Assembly: GCA_036924285.1 (NCBI GenBank)
Contig: JAYKYS010000007.1
Coordinates: 14,880,001-14,944,000, forward strand
Length of the DNA stretch: 64,000 nt
Reading direction: 5' to 3'
Origin: Asterella californica
Taxonomy: Eukaryota > Streptophyta > Marchantiopsida > Marchantiales > Aytoniaceae
The position numbers were made by a program, and so were the translations under genes. How positions within the stretch are numbered: position 1 is the first letter of the stretch; the number at the start of each line of letters is the position of its first letter. The notes under the pieces are model-generated. The model saw nothing but the letters and a program-made list of their open reading frames with translations. It was not told the DNA's origin and searched no databases. Shown here piece after piece: positions 50,601-62,605 of the stretch.

Positions 50601-52165
50601 TTTAATTACAAGGTGGAGCATTCTAAATAGATATCAGTCATTGTGATCGTAAAGAAGAAAAATGACAAATTGAGGATGTGTAGTTGAATTATTACGTGGA
50701 AGTGTAAGTGTAGGTCAATCAATTGATTACAAAAAGCTCAATACTGTCACAAAGAAGGATTATTATCCTCTATCTTTCATCGACGAGATCTTGGAAGAAG
50801 TGGCTAGAAACGAATGATACAGCTTTGGAGATGGTTATAGCAGATATAACCAGATCAAAATTGCACCGGAACATCAACACCTGACTACTTTCACTACTCC
50901 GTGAGGTACCTTTGCATTCTGAGTCAAGCCATTTGGTCTGTGTAATGCTCCTACGACGTTTCAAAGATTTATGAACGAAGTGTTCGAACCTTCTTAAGAA
51001 AATTTATGAGAGATTTTATAGATGACTTTTGTGTTTACGGGAGTAAGGAGAAGCATTTTGAGCACTTTGTGAAGGTCTTAGAATGTTTAGATGTAGCAAA
51101 TGCATCTCTCAATCCGGAGAAATGTATTTTTGGGTGTGAGAAAGGGTTACTCTTGGGTCATATCATATCCAAGGACGGCATTGTAGTAGATCCAGAGAAG
51201 GTGCAGAAGATCTTAGAGCTCCTTTACAGTTAAAGCTCTCACTAAGCTACGTTTGTTTTTAGGTATGATGAGATATTATCGAAGGTTTATATTCTCGTTC
51301 TCACATAAAGCATATGCTCTGACTGTATATCTGAAGAAGGGAGTAGATTACGTGTTGATTTTAGGAGATGAAGAAGCTCTAGCCGCATTTGAGGAACTAA
51401 AGAAAGCTCTTACTTCAGCTCCAGTCTTGGTTAAGCCCGATTGGAATAAACAGTTTATTCTATATATTGATGCTTCAAATATAACAGTATGATGTACTTT
51501 AAGTCAGTATGATGTTGAAAGTAGAGATCATCCTATTGTGTATGCTAGTCGGCAAATGATCAAGACAGAGAGAAATTATTCTATGACAGAGAGAGAAGAT
51601 AATAGTGATCTATGTTCTGAGAAAATTTTGACATTATCTCATAGGAGGCAAGTTCACTATCTTTACAGATCATAAGGCATTGAAGTACATCTTCAATAAA
51701 TCTATGGTCGAAGGACAATTAGCAAGATAAAAGCTCTTATTGCCAGAGTACGACTATGAGATCTGCTATCAACCAAGAAAGAAGCACGCAAATGCAGATT
51801 TGCTATCTAAAGCTTACGATGACGATAGGGAGGAGTCGATCAATGACATCTTTCATGACGAAGATTTGATGATCTTGATGAGCAACTCTATTATCTCAAT
51901 AGAATATCAAGAAATTTGAGATTTTGTTATCAAAGGTGTCTATCCAGACGGGATGCGAACCAGAGAGAAAAAGACTTTGGTGAAACGAAGTCAACCTACA
52001 TGGTGGTGCAAGGTATGTTATTCCGTGAAGGAGTTGATGGAGTCTTGAGAAGAGTTGCGAGCAAGGAGGAGTCTCTATGACTCATGGAAGTCTTTAAGAC
52101 TCCATGATGATCTAGTATGTGGAGGACATTTCACAAGAAGTTGACAGCCCACAAGATACTGACGC
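47675..52165 (+). pseudogene. Ty3/gypsy gag-pol with two zinc knuckles, 3'-truncated
   Basis: A start codon at 47675 opens a gag-like frame (KIPQGYSVIVPIDLTE). Near 47,840 an N-terminal zinc knuckle, FLCGEEGHKMNNC, has lost its first Cys (now Tyr). The gag core is at 48475-48970 (ALTWYEDRKK, NFIGGLRSEFRTQVRYE). A second knuckle near 49,240 (CFTCGRSHF.HNC) contains a stop. Protease traces are at 49,770-50,040, with reverse transcriptase at about 50,480-51,230 (KPFGLCNAPTTFQRFMN, DFIDDF) and RNase H at 51,253-51,860 (FILYIDAS, KHANADLLSKAY). The start of the integrase zinc domain ends abruptly at 52165, where the LTR of element A begins. Many stops; not functional. The lineage differs from element B. 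Confidence 0.85.
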
Positions 52166-53590
52166 TGTCGTGCTACTTGGCGGCTACATGCTTGACTTCT
52201 ACTTCGACCTTTGAGTTTAGTAGTTCTAGAAGTTAGCTCATAATACTTCTAGTCCTTTATGCATATGTTTGACATCCTTGCGTACGGTGTTAATAGTGTT
52301 TTGATCTTAGTAGGTTGATAGTATGTTATCTATCTTGTTCAAGCACTTGTAAGCTTGTGCAAATGATTCATACTTATCTACGTTGTCAAAGTATATAACT
52401 TTAGGTCTACCATATGGATAGAGTTTAAGCTCATGGGTTGTACTTACATGTCGCCCATGCATGCTTTCTAGCTTGTTTAAGTTTTCCCTCAGGGTTATGT
52501 GTTGTTCTACATGTCTTCGCAATTTTTTCTTCGCATGAAATTTAAGATTTACGCTGGCACTTTAGGGGGCTGACGTGGTAGCTTATGAGTGAAGTTAAGT
52601 TACCACGTGGATTAGGGCACTAAAGGACAACCAAGTGGAGCTATGAATTCCCATTGGTCAATATTTTATCTTTTGTAAAACCTTAAACTTTGAAGCAGGG
52701 GTCTAAAGGGGAGTTCGGGCATTTGGTGAGGGGACTGCGAAATTTGAGAGCACATGAGGGTAGAGCTCGTCGTGCCAATGACTGTCAGTGAAATTCTTGA
52801 TCGATTTGGAGCGATAAAGAGAGAGTTATTCCCAATTGAAATTCGGATTGTGCTAGAATTGCATCGCTTTGGTTGGATTTAGGGTTTTCAGTGTCAGTTG
52901 CAGCAGAATTAAGGAAATCGCTTCAAACCTTAGTGATTGCGTTCAATGTCAGCAGGGCTACGACTGTCCAGAAAGTTTCAAGTCATTTGAGTGAGTGAGT
53001 AATTCAAGACGACCGCTGAAGTAGAGGGGGTCTGAAAAGCTCTCAATCTAGAGCAACAATTGCAAAGAACGAGATCTGGAGAACTGTGTACAATCAGGAG
53101 GCCCAACTTTATAGGGGTGTTCAGCATCCTGTAGAATCCAAATCCTGTAAGAATCTTTGAAAGTGATTGAGCCAATTTTCTGTTCTAGGTCAAAATAGCC
53201 ATCTGGGTGCCAGAATTGTCATAATTTTCTTACTCATGATGTTTCTGTCCATATCTCAGTGCTAGAATTCGATCTCAGGCTGAAACTTCGTGTGTGTGCT
53301 CAGTAGGGCTTCTTTTACATGTAGGAGAATTTTAGAAGTCTGAACCATCATAGTTTTCTTCTCCTTGAGTGTTAAAGTTCACCGCTTGATCTTGTTACTA
53401 CTAGTTAACCTTGAATTTCGCTTTTTGAGCATATTAGAGGATCCTACACACATGTATGAGTGTTTATAGCGCCCTGTTGTAACCTGAAAGCCTACCTCTT
53501 GGGTAAACAACCACAGCCAGAAGCCCGGTGCTTTTCTACGTAGACGGATCACACTCCGACATACTCTCTTTTTGATGAACTCGACGTGAA
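52166..53590 (+). repeat. 5' LTR of element A
   Basis: It begins TGTCGTGCTACTTGG at 52166, exactly where the preceding pol reading breaks off. Much of it aligns with the LTRs of element B, for example TTAGTAGGTTGATAG, CGCTGGCAC and TACAATCAGGAGG. It has only one copy of the 243-base unit that element B carries twice. The 3' edge near 53,590 is approximate. Confidence 0.7.
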
Positions 53591-53637
53591 ACACCTAGGG
53601 TGGGAGTTTTCTTGAGAGTGTTACAGGATCAGATATC

Positions 53638-54755
53638 ATGACCAACCAAGGATTATCAAGTGGAGGTGCTGCTGCTGCTCAGCAATCTGTTCAGTTTGAT
53701 ATTTCTACGATGAAGATGTTCCAAGCTTTTCACATGTTTATGCAGCAGCAGCAGAGCACAGAGAGGAAGGAGGTATTAGCAACCAAGGCATTGCAATCAG
53801 TGGTGCACAAGATGGACCAGTTCAAGGGGACAGATATTTCCAAGTACGTGCGATACTATGCTAGGGAGATGGAGGTGAACAATGTGTCTGAGAATGAGAT
53901 GGTAGAGAACTTTGAACTTGCTATTGTCCTTGAGATTCATGGGCGTGTGAAGGAGCTCAAGCAGCAGCAAGGACAGAGTTGGGAGAGCTTTATGCGAGCT
54001 TTGAAGGAGGAGTACTACACTGAAGATTCAGAGAGGGTGACCAAGAGAACATTCTTCGAGTGCGTGGTTAAGCCCAACAAAAGTTTGTCTATAAATGAGT
54101 TGTTAAGGGAGTTTGATCGTCAGTATGCTCAGCTTTCTAGGGCATAGAAGCTTACACTAGAGGTGGAGAAGACGGAGCTTTTCCTACAAGCAGCGGACGT
54201 GACTATTCAAGAGAAGCTTGAGTTGTTGTTGGAAGACAAGAGTGAGGAGAGAGGATTGAAGACTGATTGGAAGGAGGTTGAAACGGCTTTTCTTTGCTGA
54301 CCAAGAGACAGAGAAGAAGGAACAAGGTGGTGGTAAGTGAAGCAGCACCTCTGATAATTCTTGTCAAGCAGTTGCCTACTAAGCCCGCTTTGATAATTGC
54401 TAGAGAGGAATACTCATCTTGATGAGTTGATTAAGGGTATGAAGGAGCTTAAGCTTAAGCTCACTAGGTTTGAAGAGAAGGAGCAGAATGTACACCCTGT
54501 TATGCAGAGACCTCAGATGAGAGAAGGTTTTGTTCATCGTAGTATATGATGCGATAGCCTAGACCATGTAAGAAGAGATTGTGGAGAGTTTTCAGATGCA
54601 TTGAGGAAGGATCTTGTCTTCTTCAAAGATGGTAAGATCCATTTGAAAGAGACTATGATGATGCTGGGAACCAACTTTGGCAAGGGTGGTATGAAGAGAC
54701 TTGTGAATGAGATATCAGCATCACATGCTGTTTCTCTTGTGAATGCTGCTACGTT
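53638..54755 (+). pseudogene. gag of element A, interrupted
   Basis: The frame from 53638 encodes 169 residues with a Gln-rich start, then ATKALQSVVHKMDQFKG and DSERVTKRTFFECVV. It matches the element B gag (about 56,590-56,950). After a TAG at 54145-54147 the homology continues through shifted frames to a zinc-knuckle relic (CDSLDHVRRDC) near 54,550, where a TGA replaces a Trp codon. It ends at NAATFV, at 54755, where the LTR of element B begins. Confidence 0.75.
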
Positions 54756-54764
54756 TGTCGTGAT

Positions 54765-54794
54765 GTGAATCATTTCACATAGTAAATGATTCAC
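54765..54794. repeat. perfect 11-bp inverted repeat at the LTR start
   Basis: GTGAATCATTT and AAATGATTCAC are separated by eight bases, nine bases inside the LTR edge. The same hairpin is present at 62615-62644. Confidence 0.9.
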
Positions 54795-55362
54795 TTCTCT
54801 GTCAGGCGTTAGTCTCTCTGAGTGAAGTTAAGACCTCAGAGAAGTCCATTTTTGGAAGATGTTATATATTTTGAGTCTTAGTAGGTTGATTACAATGTTG
54901 ATAGTGCTTAAGCTCGTGGGTTGTATTTGCGTGTCGTCCATGCTCGCTTTCTAGGTAATTTAAGTTATTTTTCGGGGCAGCGTGTCATTTTATGTAGTTT
55001 AAGTTTTACGCTGGCACTCTAGGGGGCTTGACATGGTAGCCTATGAGTGTAGATAAGTTACCACGTAATCTAAGGCACAAAAGGACAGTCAAGTGGAGCT
55101 ATGAACTCCCATTGGTCTATTTTTGTCTTTTGTAAAACTCTAAGTTTAGAAACAGAGCTCTAGAGTGGATTTCGAGCAATTGGTGAGTGTACTGCAAAAT
55201 CTGAGAGCACAGGGAGATAGAGCTCGTCGAGCCAAGCACTGTCAGTGAAATTCTTGATCGATTTGGATCAATAAACAAGGAGTTATGCCCAATTGAAGTT
55301 CGGATTGTATCAAAACTGCATCACTTTTGTTGATTTTGGGGTTTTGAGTGTCAATTGCAGAA

Positions 55363-55848
55363 GAATTGAGGAAATTGCTTCAAACCTTCGTGGTTGCGTT
55401 CACTGTCAGCCGGGCTACGACTGTCAAAAAGGTTTCAAGTGATTTGAGTTACCGAGTAATTCAGGACGGCTGCTGAAGCAGAGGGGGTCTGTAAAGCTCG
55501 CAATCTAGAGCAGCAACTTCAGAGAACGAAATCTGGAGTTCTGTGTACAATCAGGAGGTCCAACTTCACAGGAGTGTTCAGCAAGCTGTGTACTGCAAAT
55601 TCTCAGAATTGAGGAAATCGCTTCAAACCTTTGTGGTTGCGTTCAGTGTCAGCTGGGCTACGACTGTCAAAAAAGTTTCAAGTGATTTGAGTTACTGAGT
55701 AATTCAGGGCGGCCGCTGAAGCAGAGGGGGTCTGTAAAGCTCGCAATCTAGAGCAGTAACTTCAGAGAACAGAATCTGGAGTTCTGTGTACAATCAGGAG
55801 GTCCAACTTCACAAGAGTGTTCAGCAAGCTGTGTACTGCAAATCCTGT
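55363..55848 (+). repeat. 243-bp tandem duplication inside the 5' LTR of element B
   Basis: The copies are 55363-55605 and 55606-55848, both starting GAATTGAGGAAAT and containing GGGCTACGACTGTC. The LTR of element A has this unit once; the 3' LTR of element B also has it twice. Confidence 0.85.
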
Positions 55849-56323
55849 AAGAAACTTTGAAATTGATCGAGCCAATCGCCTGATATAGGTCGAAATAGCT
55901 GGCTGGGTACCAGAAATTGTCATAATTTCTCTGTTCAAAAAGTTTCTACTCATATCTTGGTGCTCTGAATTGATCTCAAGCTGAAACTTCGTATGTGTAT
56001 CCAGTAGGACCTCATTGACATGTAGGAGAAGCTCTGAAGCGCAAACCATCTCATGTTTCTGGTTCTTGGTTGTTAAAGTTCGTTGTCAGACCTTATTACT
56101 GTTAGTCTGATCTGATTTTCACTTCTTGTACATACTGGAGGATCCATTCGACAGACTTGTATGAGCGTTTTTCAGTATCACCTTGTAACATGAAGCTTAT
56201 CCTTTGAGCAAACCAACCACAGCCAGGAGTCTAGTGCTTCCCTAAGTAGACTGAACACAGCCTTCAAGCTCATATCACAGCCAGAAGGTTCCGCCCTTCC
56301 CGAGGAAAACTCTCAACTCTACA

Positions 56324-56341
56324 TCTGGTGCTTCCACTGAG
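56324..56341 (+). promoter_or_regulatory. candidate primer-binding site
   Basis: TGGTGCTTCCACTGAGAG begins two bases after the LTR end, the usual position for a tRNA primer site. I could not assign the tRNA. Confidence 0.4.
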
Positions 56342-56391
56342 AGATCTTGGGGTGATTGATTGAGAAGGTTGAGTTGCTATAAGGAGAAGAG

Positions 56392-59300
56392 ATGGATCGC
56401 AAGAGCGCTACTGCTGCTACTTCTGCGGCTGCTGCATCTACGTCTTCTGCAGCACCTTCTATAGGATCTGTGACTGCAACAACCTCTGTACCTGGTCTGG
56501 ATACGGCTGAGATCCTGAAGACGCTTGCGGCCCTGGTCCAACAACATCCGATCGTTGGAGGGGTGAGTTAAAATCCACCAAGGCTTTGCAAGCGATAGTG
56601 AATAAGTGTGGAAGGTTTGAAGGTAGAGATATTCTTGATATCTGCGTGAGTATAGAGGAGAGATGGAGCTGGTTAGGGTTACTGATGCTGAGATGATAGC
56701 AAGTTTTGAGTTAGCTGTCATTCCTGAGTTGCGAGACCAAGTTAGGGATGTACAGAGAAGAAATCTTAGAATCTGGATGAGTTTTGAGCGATCTCTTCGA
56801 GAGGAGTTTCTTGAGGAGGATTCAGAGAGAGTTACTAGAAGGACATTTCTAGACTGGATTGAGCAGCAACCTGGTCGTATGATGAGCCTGAGTGAGTTGT
56901 TGAGAGAGTTTGATCGGAGATACCGGCAACTTTCAACTCTAGAGCGAATAACCCTAGATGCTAGGAGAACAGAGCTTTTCCTGCAAGCTACCGATGATGC
57001 TACGGCAGATCGGTTGTGTTTTATGTTGACCGATCGATCTGCTGAGGGAGGTGTTACTATGGATTGGGGGAGAGTTGAGGATGCTGTGGTTGTACTGACA
57101 AGACAGAGGAGGGGAAGAATGGCTGTGGAAGGACGTTCGCTTGCAAAAGTGGTCACTCCACCTTATGTTGCTCCTCAAGTACAGCAGCCTCTGGCCTCTG
57201 CTCCTAGACCTGTTGTCCCAGCTGCAGTTCCTTTGATGCCAGTTGTGCCAACTCCGGCACAAAGGGCACCTGTTCAGAGACCTGCGGAGAACCATGGTCA
57301 ACAGAATCAGATTGAAGACCTAATTCGGCAGATGCGAGAGCTGAAGGTAGAGTTAGCTGGATTGCAGAGAGAGCAGCCACCGGTGCATGCTGCTGCACGT
57401 CCAGGAGGAGCTCCGGTTCGTAGATGTATTTGGTGTGACAGTCCTGAATCACTTCCGGGGAGACTGTCAAGAGCTCACAGCTGCTTTGCGAGATGGTGTG
57501 GTTCGCTATCAGAACGGTATGATGCACCTTTCTTCTACTGGAGAGCCGTTGAGCACGCAGTTTGGACGAAGAGGCATGAGAAGTCTATCTCAGATTGCTG
57601 CGACTGCAGCAGCAACTGCATTGATGGCACCGCTGGTAAATTTTGATGTATATGCTGGGCATATTGAGGTCTCTTCTAGTCCTACATTGCTAGATAAGAC
57701 TGCTGAGAAGAGTGTGGCTCCAGTTCCTTCTGAGATACTGAAGAGAGGAGCCGAGTCTATTCGTAGGGTCACAGGATGAGGAGATCTTGTAGATGCTGCT
57801 TCTATCAGAGCATTCTTGGACGTAGATAGACACGTTCACTGGCAAGATGCTTCTGTGGAGGAAAAGAGACGACGAGAAGCCTCTGAACTTGATACTGGAG
57901 TTCCTGAGGAGACTGGGGATAGACGGAGAGTCACAAGGAGACGAGCGGCTCTTCCTGAAGACATCCCGTCTACTTCTGCAGCTCCTCCACCTGCACCAGG
58001 TCCGATGGAGGACGTGCAGAGATCCCAGCAGGAGCCAACGACTGCTGGTAGACGGTTTACTGCCCAAGAGAAAGGGAAGGGGCTTACAAGTTGGCAGCTC
58101 ATATTGAAACTTCTACTGATCTGAAGAGCATCTTGGAGCAAAGGATACTAGACGCACGAATCGAGTTTTCTCTTCGAGAAGTTCTTGGTATTGCAAAGAG
58201 GGAATTTCACGAACTGATCATCGACATTATCAAGCGCAAGAGACAGGTGATGTCCGAGCAGGTAGAAAGCCAAATGATAGATGTGGTAGGAGCTTCTGTG
58301 AATGATGCAGAGTTTGGGAAGGTGCATTTTCAGGAAGCTGATGACAAGGGATACCAGCAAGAAACGTTGGTTGCTGGTACCAACACTATTGAGTTCGATG
58401 ATGAGGAAGCTGACGAGGAGAGTCCAGCTACTGATAGTGATTTTAGAAGGAGACATTGGGCTCGTGCTACAACTGCTACACGAGTTCGTCTTGGAAGTTT
58501 GGCTGAACCTGTTGCTGCTTTAGTTGATCACGAATCTGAGATCAATATCATGTTACGGGAGGTGTATGAGAGAGGTCAATGACCTATCGAGCTGAACCAT
58601 GGTTGGGTGCTACGAGCTGCAAACAACCAGAAGGGTGAGTTATACGGCGCTTGTCCTAACGTGAAGGTGAAGATAGGTGATGTGGATGTGGATCAATATT
58701 TCTTCATGTAGTCTTCTGCTTCATATCCTATGATTCTTGGTCAGACTTATATCACAACGGTTCGAATGGAGATCCAAGTGATGGATGATGGATCTCATTA
58801 TGCTAGGATCCGTAGTCCAGATGATAGACGTTCTGTGCAGTTTCTGACCGTTCGTACAAACCACGAACAAAACCGGCAGACCTTGAGAGATTCTCCTATC
58901 TGTAGGAGTAAGGGTTTTCAGAAACCACTCTCGTAGGACGGGATAGCGAGAGTGATGGATCTACTGCTACTATGATCCCGCTTGAGCAACCTGAGGGATC
59001 ACAGAAGACTGATGGAGAGGCTGCTCAAGATTCAGAAAGTAGTTGCACTGTACATAGTTAGAAATCTGGTTTGATGGCTTTCAGTTTTGATGATTGGAGT
59101 GAGTTCACACGGATAGAGGATTTGACTGAGAAGAGTAGAAGACAGATGGAGGGGTGTGCAGCAAATCTACGTTGTACAGGAGTTCTGAAGGAGATGAGAT
59201 GATTTCTGATGTTTATGAGGAGTTTGTAGGTGTACAGTCTTTTGTTCGTTGGCTGGATGATGTAGATAGGTTGATGGAACAGACGGGAGGTAGGGTGGTG

Positions 59301-62300
59301 ATCTCCATCCATTCTCGTGAAGTCTATGAGGAGATTGTCTCATACTTGCGATATCTTCCTCATCCAAGACTGGAGAATGGATGGAAGGATGCAGTCTGTT
59401 GGTGTGGCTCTCAACAGGAAGCCGAAGTACACGCCAAGTATAAAGCTGTAGCAAGGAAGGTGAGACCTGTGGCAACCCAATTACTTGTTGATTCTCAGCA
59501 GCAGATGGAGTTAGCGACTGCTGAGCCTGTGCTTAGAGATCATACACAGGTAGGACATAAGTTTACTCAAGAGGCACTCGAGCAGCTCCAGATAGAAAGG
59601 AGTGGCTTCTTGACTGAAGAGGAGAAACGAGCTTTTGAGCAGATGATAGTTAGCCATGGTAAGGCATTTTCTTTCTCGGCTGAGGAGATTGGTTGTGTGG
59701 ATCCTAGTGTGATAGCTCTGATGATTATCTTCACTATTCCTCACGTACCTTGGAACTTGAAGCCGATTTCAGTCCCTCGTGCCTTGCTACCGAAGGTGAT
59801 TGAATTACTGAAGGAGAGGATGCAGATGGGTATTCTTGAACCATCTATGGCTCCGTACTCTAGCCGATGGTTCACAATACCTAAGAAGACAGAGCTCTGC
59901 GCTTCATCCAAGACTTGCAGCCTGCCAACAACATCACGATTCGAAACGTCGGGACAGGACCTGTAGTTGATGAAGTAGCTGAGGCGTTTGCTGGAAGATC
60001 AATCTATTCTATTGGAGATCTGTTTTCAGGTTATGATCAGTTTCAGCTTGCTTTGGAGAGTAGAGACTTGACTACCATGCGTACACCTTTGGGATTGATG
60101 CGGACATGTACTCTTCCTCAAGGTGCAACAAACTCAGTAGCCCATATGCAGAATGCGATGCATAAGGTGTTATGAGAGTTTGTATCTGAGGTCACTATCT
60201 CGTTTCTGGATGATATTCTCATGAAAGGCTGTCCGGTGGAGGACAAGGACGACGTTGTGACTTCTGATGGATGCAGAAAGTTCGTTGCAGACCATATTCG
60301 AGATGTGAAGAAGATTTTGATGCGTTTGGAGGAGGTACACCTCACTCTATCAGATACCAAATCTCATTTTGATATGTCAAAGATTGTGGTGGTGGGTCAT
60401 TTGTGTGGTACTTTTGGGAGGCGTCCGAACCTAGAGAAGGTAGATGCTATAGCAAGGATAGCTGACTGCACCAACATCACTGAGGTTTGACGGTTCTTGG
60501 GAGCTTGTGTGTTCTTTCGTGTGAGTATTTCTCATTATGCACACATTGCCGAGCCTCTATATGCACTTTTGAGAAAGGGAAAGAGGTTTACTTGGCGGCA
60601 AGAACATCACGAGACGATGGAGCAGCTGAAGGAGATTCTGAAGTCTCCACCTATACTAAGGAGGCTTAGCTACGATAGCGGGAGACCTGTGGTACTGACT
60701 GTTGATACGAGTCCAAAGACGATTGGATGGGCAGTTGGTCAAGAAGATGCAGAAGGTGTGCGGTTTGTTTCAAGGTTTGGAGCTCGGATCTAAACAGATA
60801 GACAGCGTAACTATCCTCAAGTGAAGCGTGAGTTGTGGGGAGCTGTTACTGCTATGATAGATCGAGAGTTCTTGATAGGAGCTCGTGTGATACTAGAAAC
60901 ATATTGTTTGCCTTTGTTGGGTATGATAGCAAACTGCAATACACCAGACATAGCAATGTTACGATGGATTGCTTATGTCCGGAGTCTGAACCCTGAGCTA
61001 AAGCATATAGCAGGGAAGGACAATCCAGTTGCAGATATGTTGTCTAGAGCTCGTTATACAGATGAGGATGAGATGTTTGCAGAGGTGGAGAATGAAGAAA
61101 AGAGAGACGTTTGGTGCCAAGTTGGTCAACAGACTTCAGACTTGAAACCACTGCCGTTCAATGAGGAGTTCTACTCAAAAAATTCCGTGATATTGGATTT
61201 TATCTGAGTTCGTTATGCAGAAGAGAAGGATGAAGTGATGCAGAGTTCAAAGAGATCAGGCGGAAGGCGTACAGTTATCTTCTACGTGAAGGTTATCTGT
61301 GGAAACCTTCGAAAAGAAGAGATGGAATGCTTGCTAGAGTAGTGGATGATCAACCGACGAAGCTGAATCTGCTGAAAGAGTTTCATGACACCTTGTGGGC
61401 TGGACACCGTGGAGTCTGGGCTACATACACGAAGCTGAAGGAGCGTTACTGGTGGAAGGGTTTGTATCAAGACGTGGTGGACTTTGTTGGGTCGTGTCTG
61501 CACTGCCAATTCTACTCTAAGGTCCGTTACAGAGATGGACTTGTACCTACTTATCCACCTCGTATTCATTTTCAGTGGGTTCTTGATCTTGTGATGATGC
61601 CACCGGGGTTATGGGGGATGCGTTACTTGGTGCTGGCTCGAGAGGATCTCTCCAACTATGTGGAGGGACGAGCACTACGGACGAAGACGACAGAGAATAT
61701 CTGCAAGTTCGTGCTTGTCATCTGTCGTTATGGATCGATTGAGAGATTACGGGCAGATAGAGGCGAGTTGAGAGGCGCTGAAGTGAAGGAGTTATTTGCT
61801 CGTTATGGAGTAAAGCTTCGGCTTACCACTGCTATGAATCCAGAGGGCATTGGTAAGAGTGAACGAGGACACCCTTCTATCGTTCATGCTTTAGTGAAAG
61901 CATGTGATGGTAGGCCTAGAGAATAGTCGAGACTACTTCCATTTGCTTTGTGGGCTGATAGAACTACACACTGTACTACGACTGGCTATATGCCAATTGA
62001 GCTTATGCTGGGGCAGAAACCGATCATGCCTGCTGAGGAGTACTTTCCTACATGGGCTACGCTACCGTGGGAAGATGGTATAGATCGTGCTTCACTCCTT
62101 GCTTTACGTATTAGGCAGTTGGAGCGAAGGGAGGAGGATCTTACTGATGCGCAGGAGAGGCTGAAGGAAGCTTGAGTCAGAAACAAGGAACGTTTTGACA
62201 AGACTCATCGACTACGACCGAAGCCAATACATGTTGGTGATTGGGTTCTGGTATATGATAGCACGTTGGAGAATCAACATTCTACACTTCGTAAGTTCTC

Positions 62301-62559
62301 TCGAAGATGGTTCGGGCCTTATGTTGTGCTAGATGTGTATGAGAATACCACATATAGTTTACGTGAGTTGGATGGTACTCCTTTGAAGCTATCTGTGGCT
62401 GGCAAACGTGTGAAACTGTTCAAGAGACGTGGAGGGTCACTTGAGTTATTCAACTTTCTAGAGTCAGAGCTGAGGACAACCAGAGACAGAGATGTCTCAG
62501 TGTCTGATGAGGCTCAGACAGAGGAGAGCGATGATGATGAAGATCAAACAGAAGACTGA
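56392..62559 (+). pseudogene. gag-pol of element B
   Basis: The gag starts at 56392 (Ala/Ser/Thr-rich), shifts frame near 56,570, then continues at 56663-57420 (DSERVTRRTFLDWIE, LLREFDRRYRQL). A zinc-knuckle start (RRCIWCDSP) is at about 57,420. The protease region lies around 58,520, with LVDHESEINIM where an aspartic protease D-x-G is expected. Reverse transcriptase is at about 59,740-60,240 (SSRWFTIPKK, LPQGATNSVAH, ISFLDDIL). RNase H is at about 60,650-61,060 (LTVDTSPKTIGW, NPVADMLSRARY). Integrase has zinc ligands HDTLWAGH and CLHC (61,380-61,510), catalytic Asp in LDLVMM, Asp in RADRGEL and Glu in SERGHPSIV, and GPY in RRWFGPYVVLDV (about 62,320). The protein ends in an acidic tail at 62559. 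At least nine premature stops and several frameshifts. Confidence 0.85.
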
Positions 62560-62590
62560 GGAGATTGGCACATACCGGAGGATGTGCAGG

Positions 62591-62605
62591 TTTGGAGGGG
62601 GTGGA
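62591..62605 (+). promoter_or_regulatory. polypurine tract
   Basis: TTTGGAGGGGGTGGA lies directly before the 3' LTR, the expected plus-strand primer. The same tract precedes the LTRs at 16015 and, on the minus strand, 33100. Confidence 0.8.

Larger units (their letters stand above)
54756..56321 (+). repeat. 5' LTR of element B
   Basis: It starts TGTCGTGATGTG and ends CAACTCTACA, 1,566 bases. The same start, hairpin and 243-base tandem duplication occur in the 3' LTR at 62606, with few differences. Confidence 0.85.

Noticed and set aside
59154..59966. Intact standalone gene of 270 residues
   Set aside because: It is an internal segment of element B pol, from the linker into reverse transcriptase, and ends in a frameshift.
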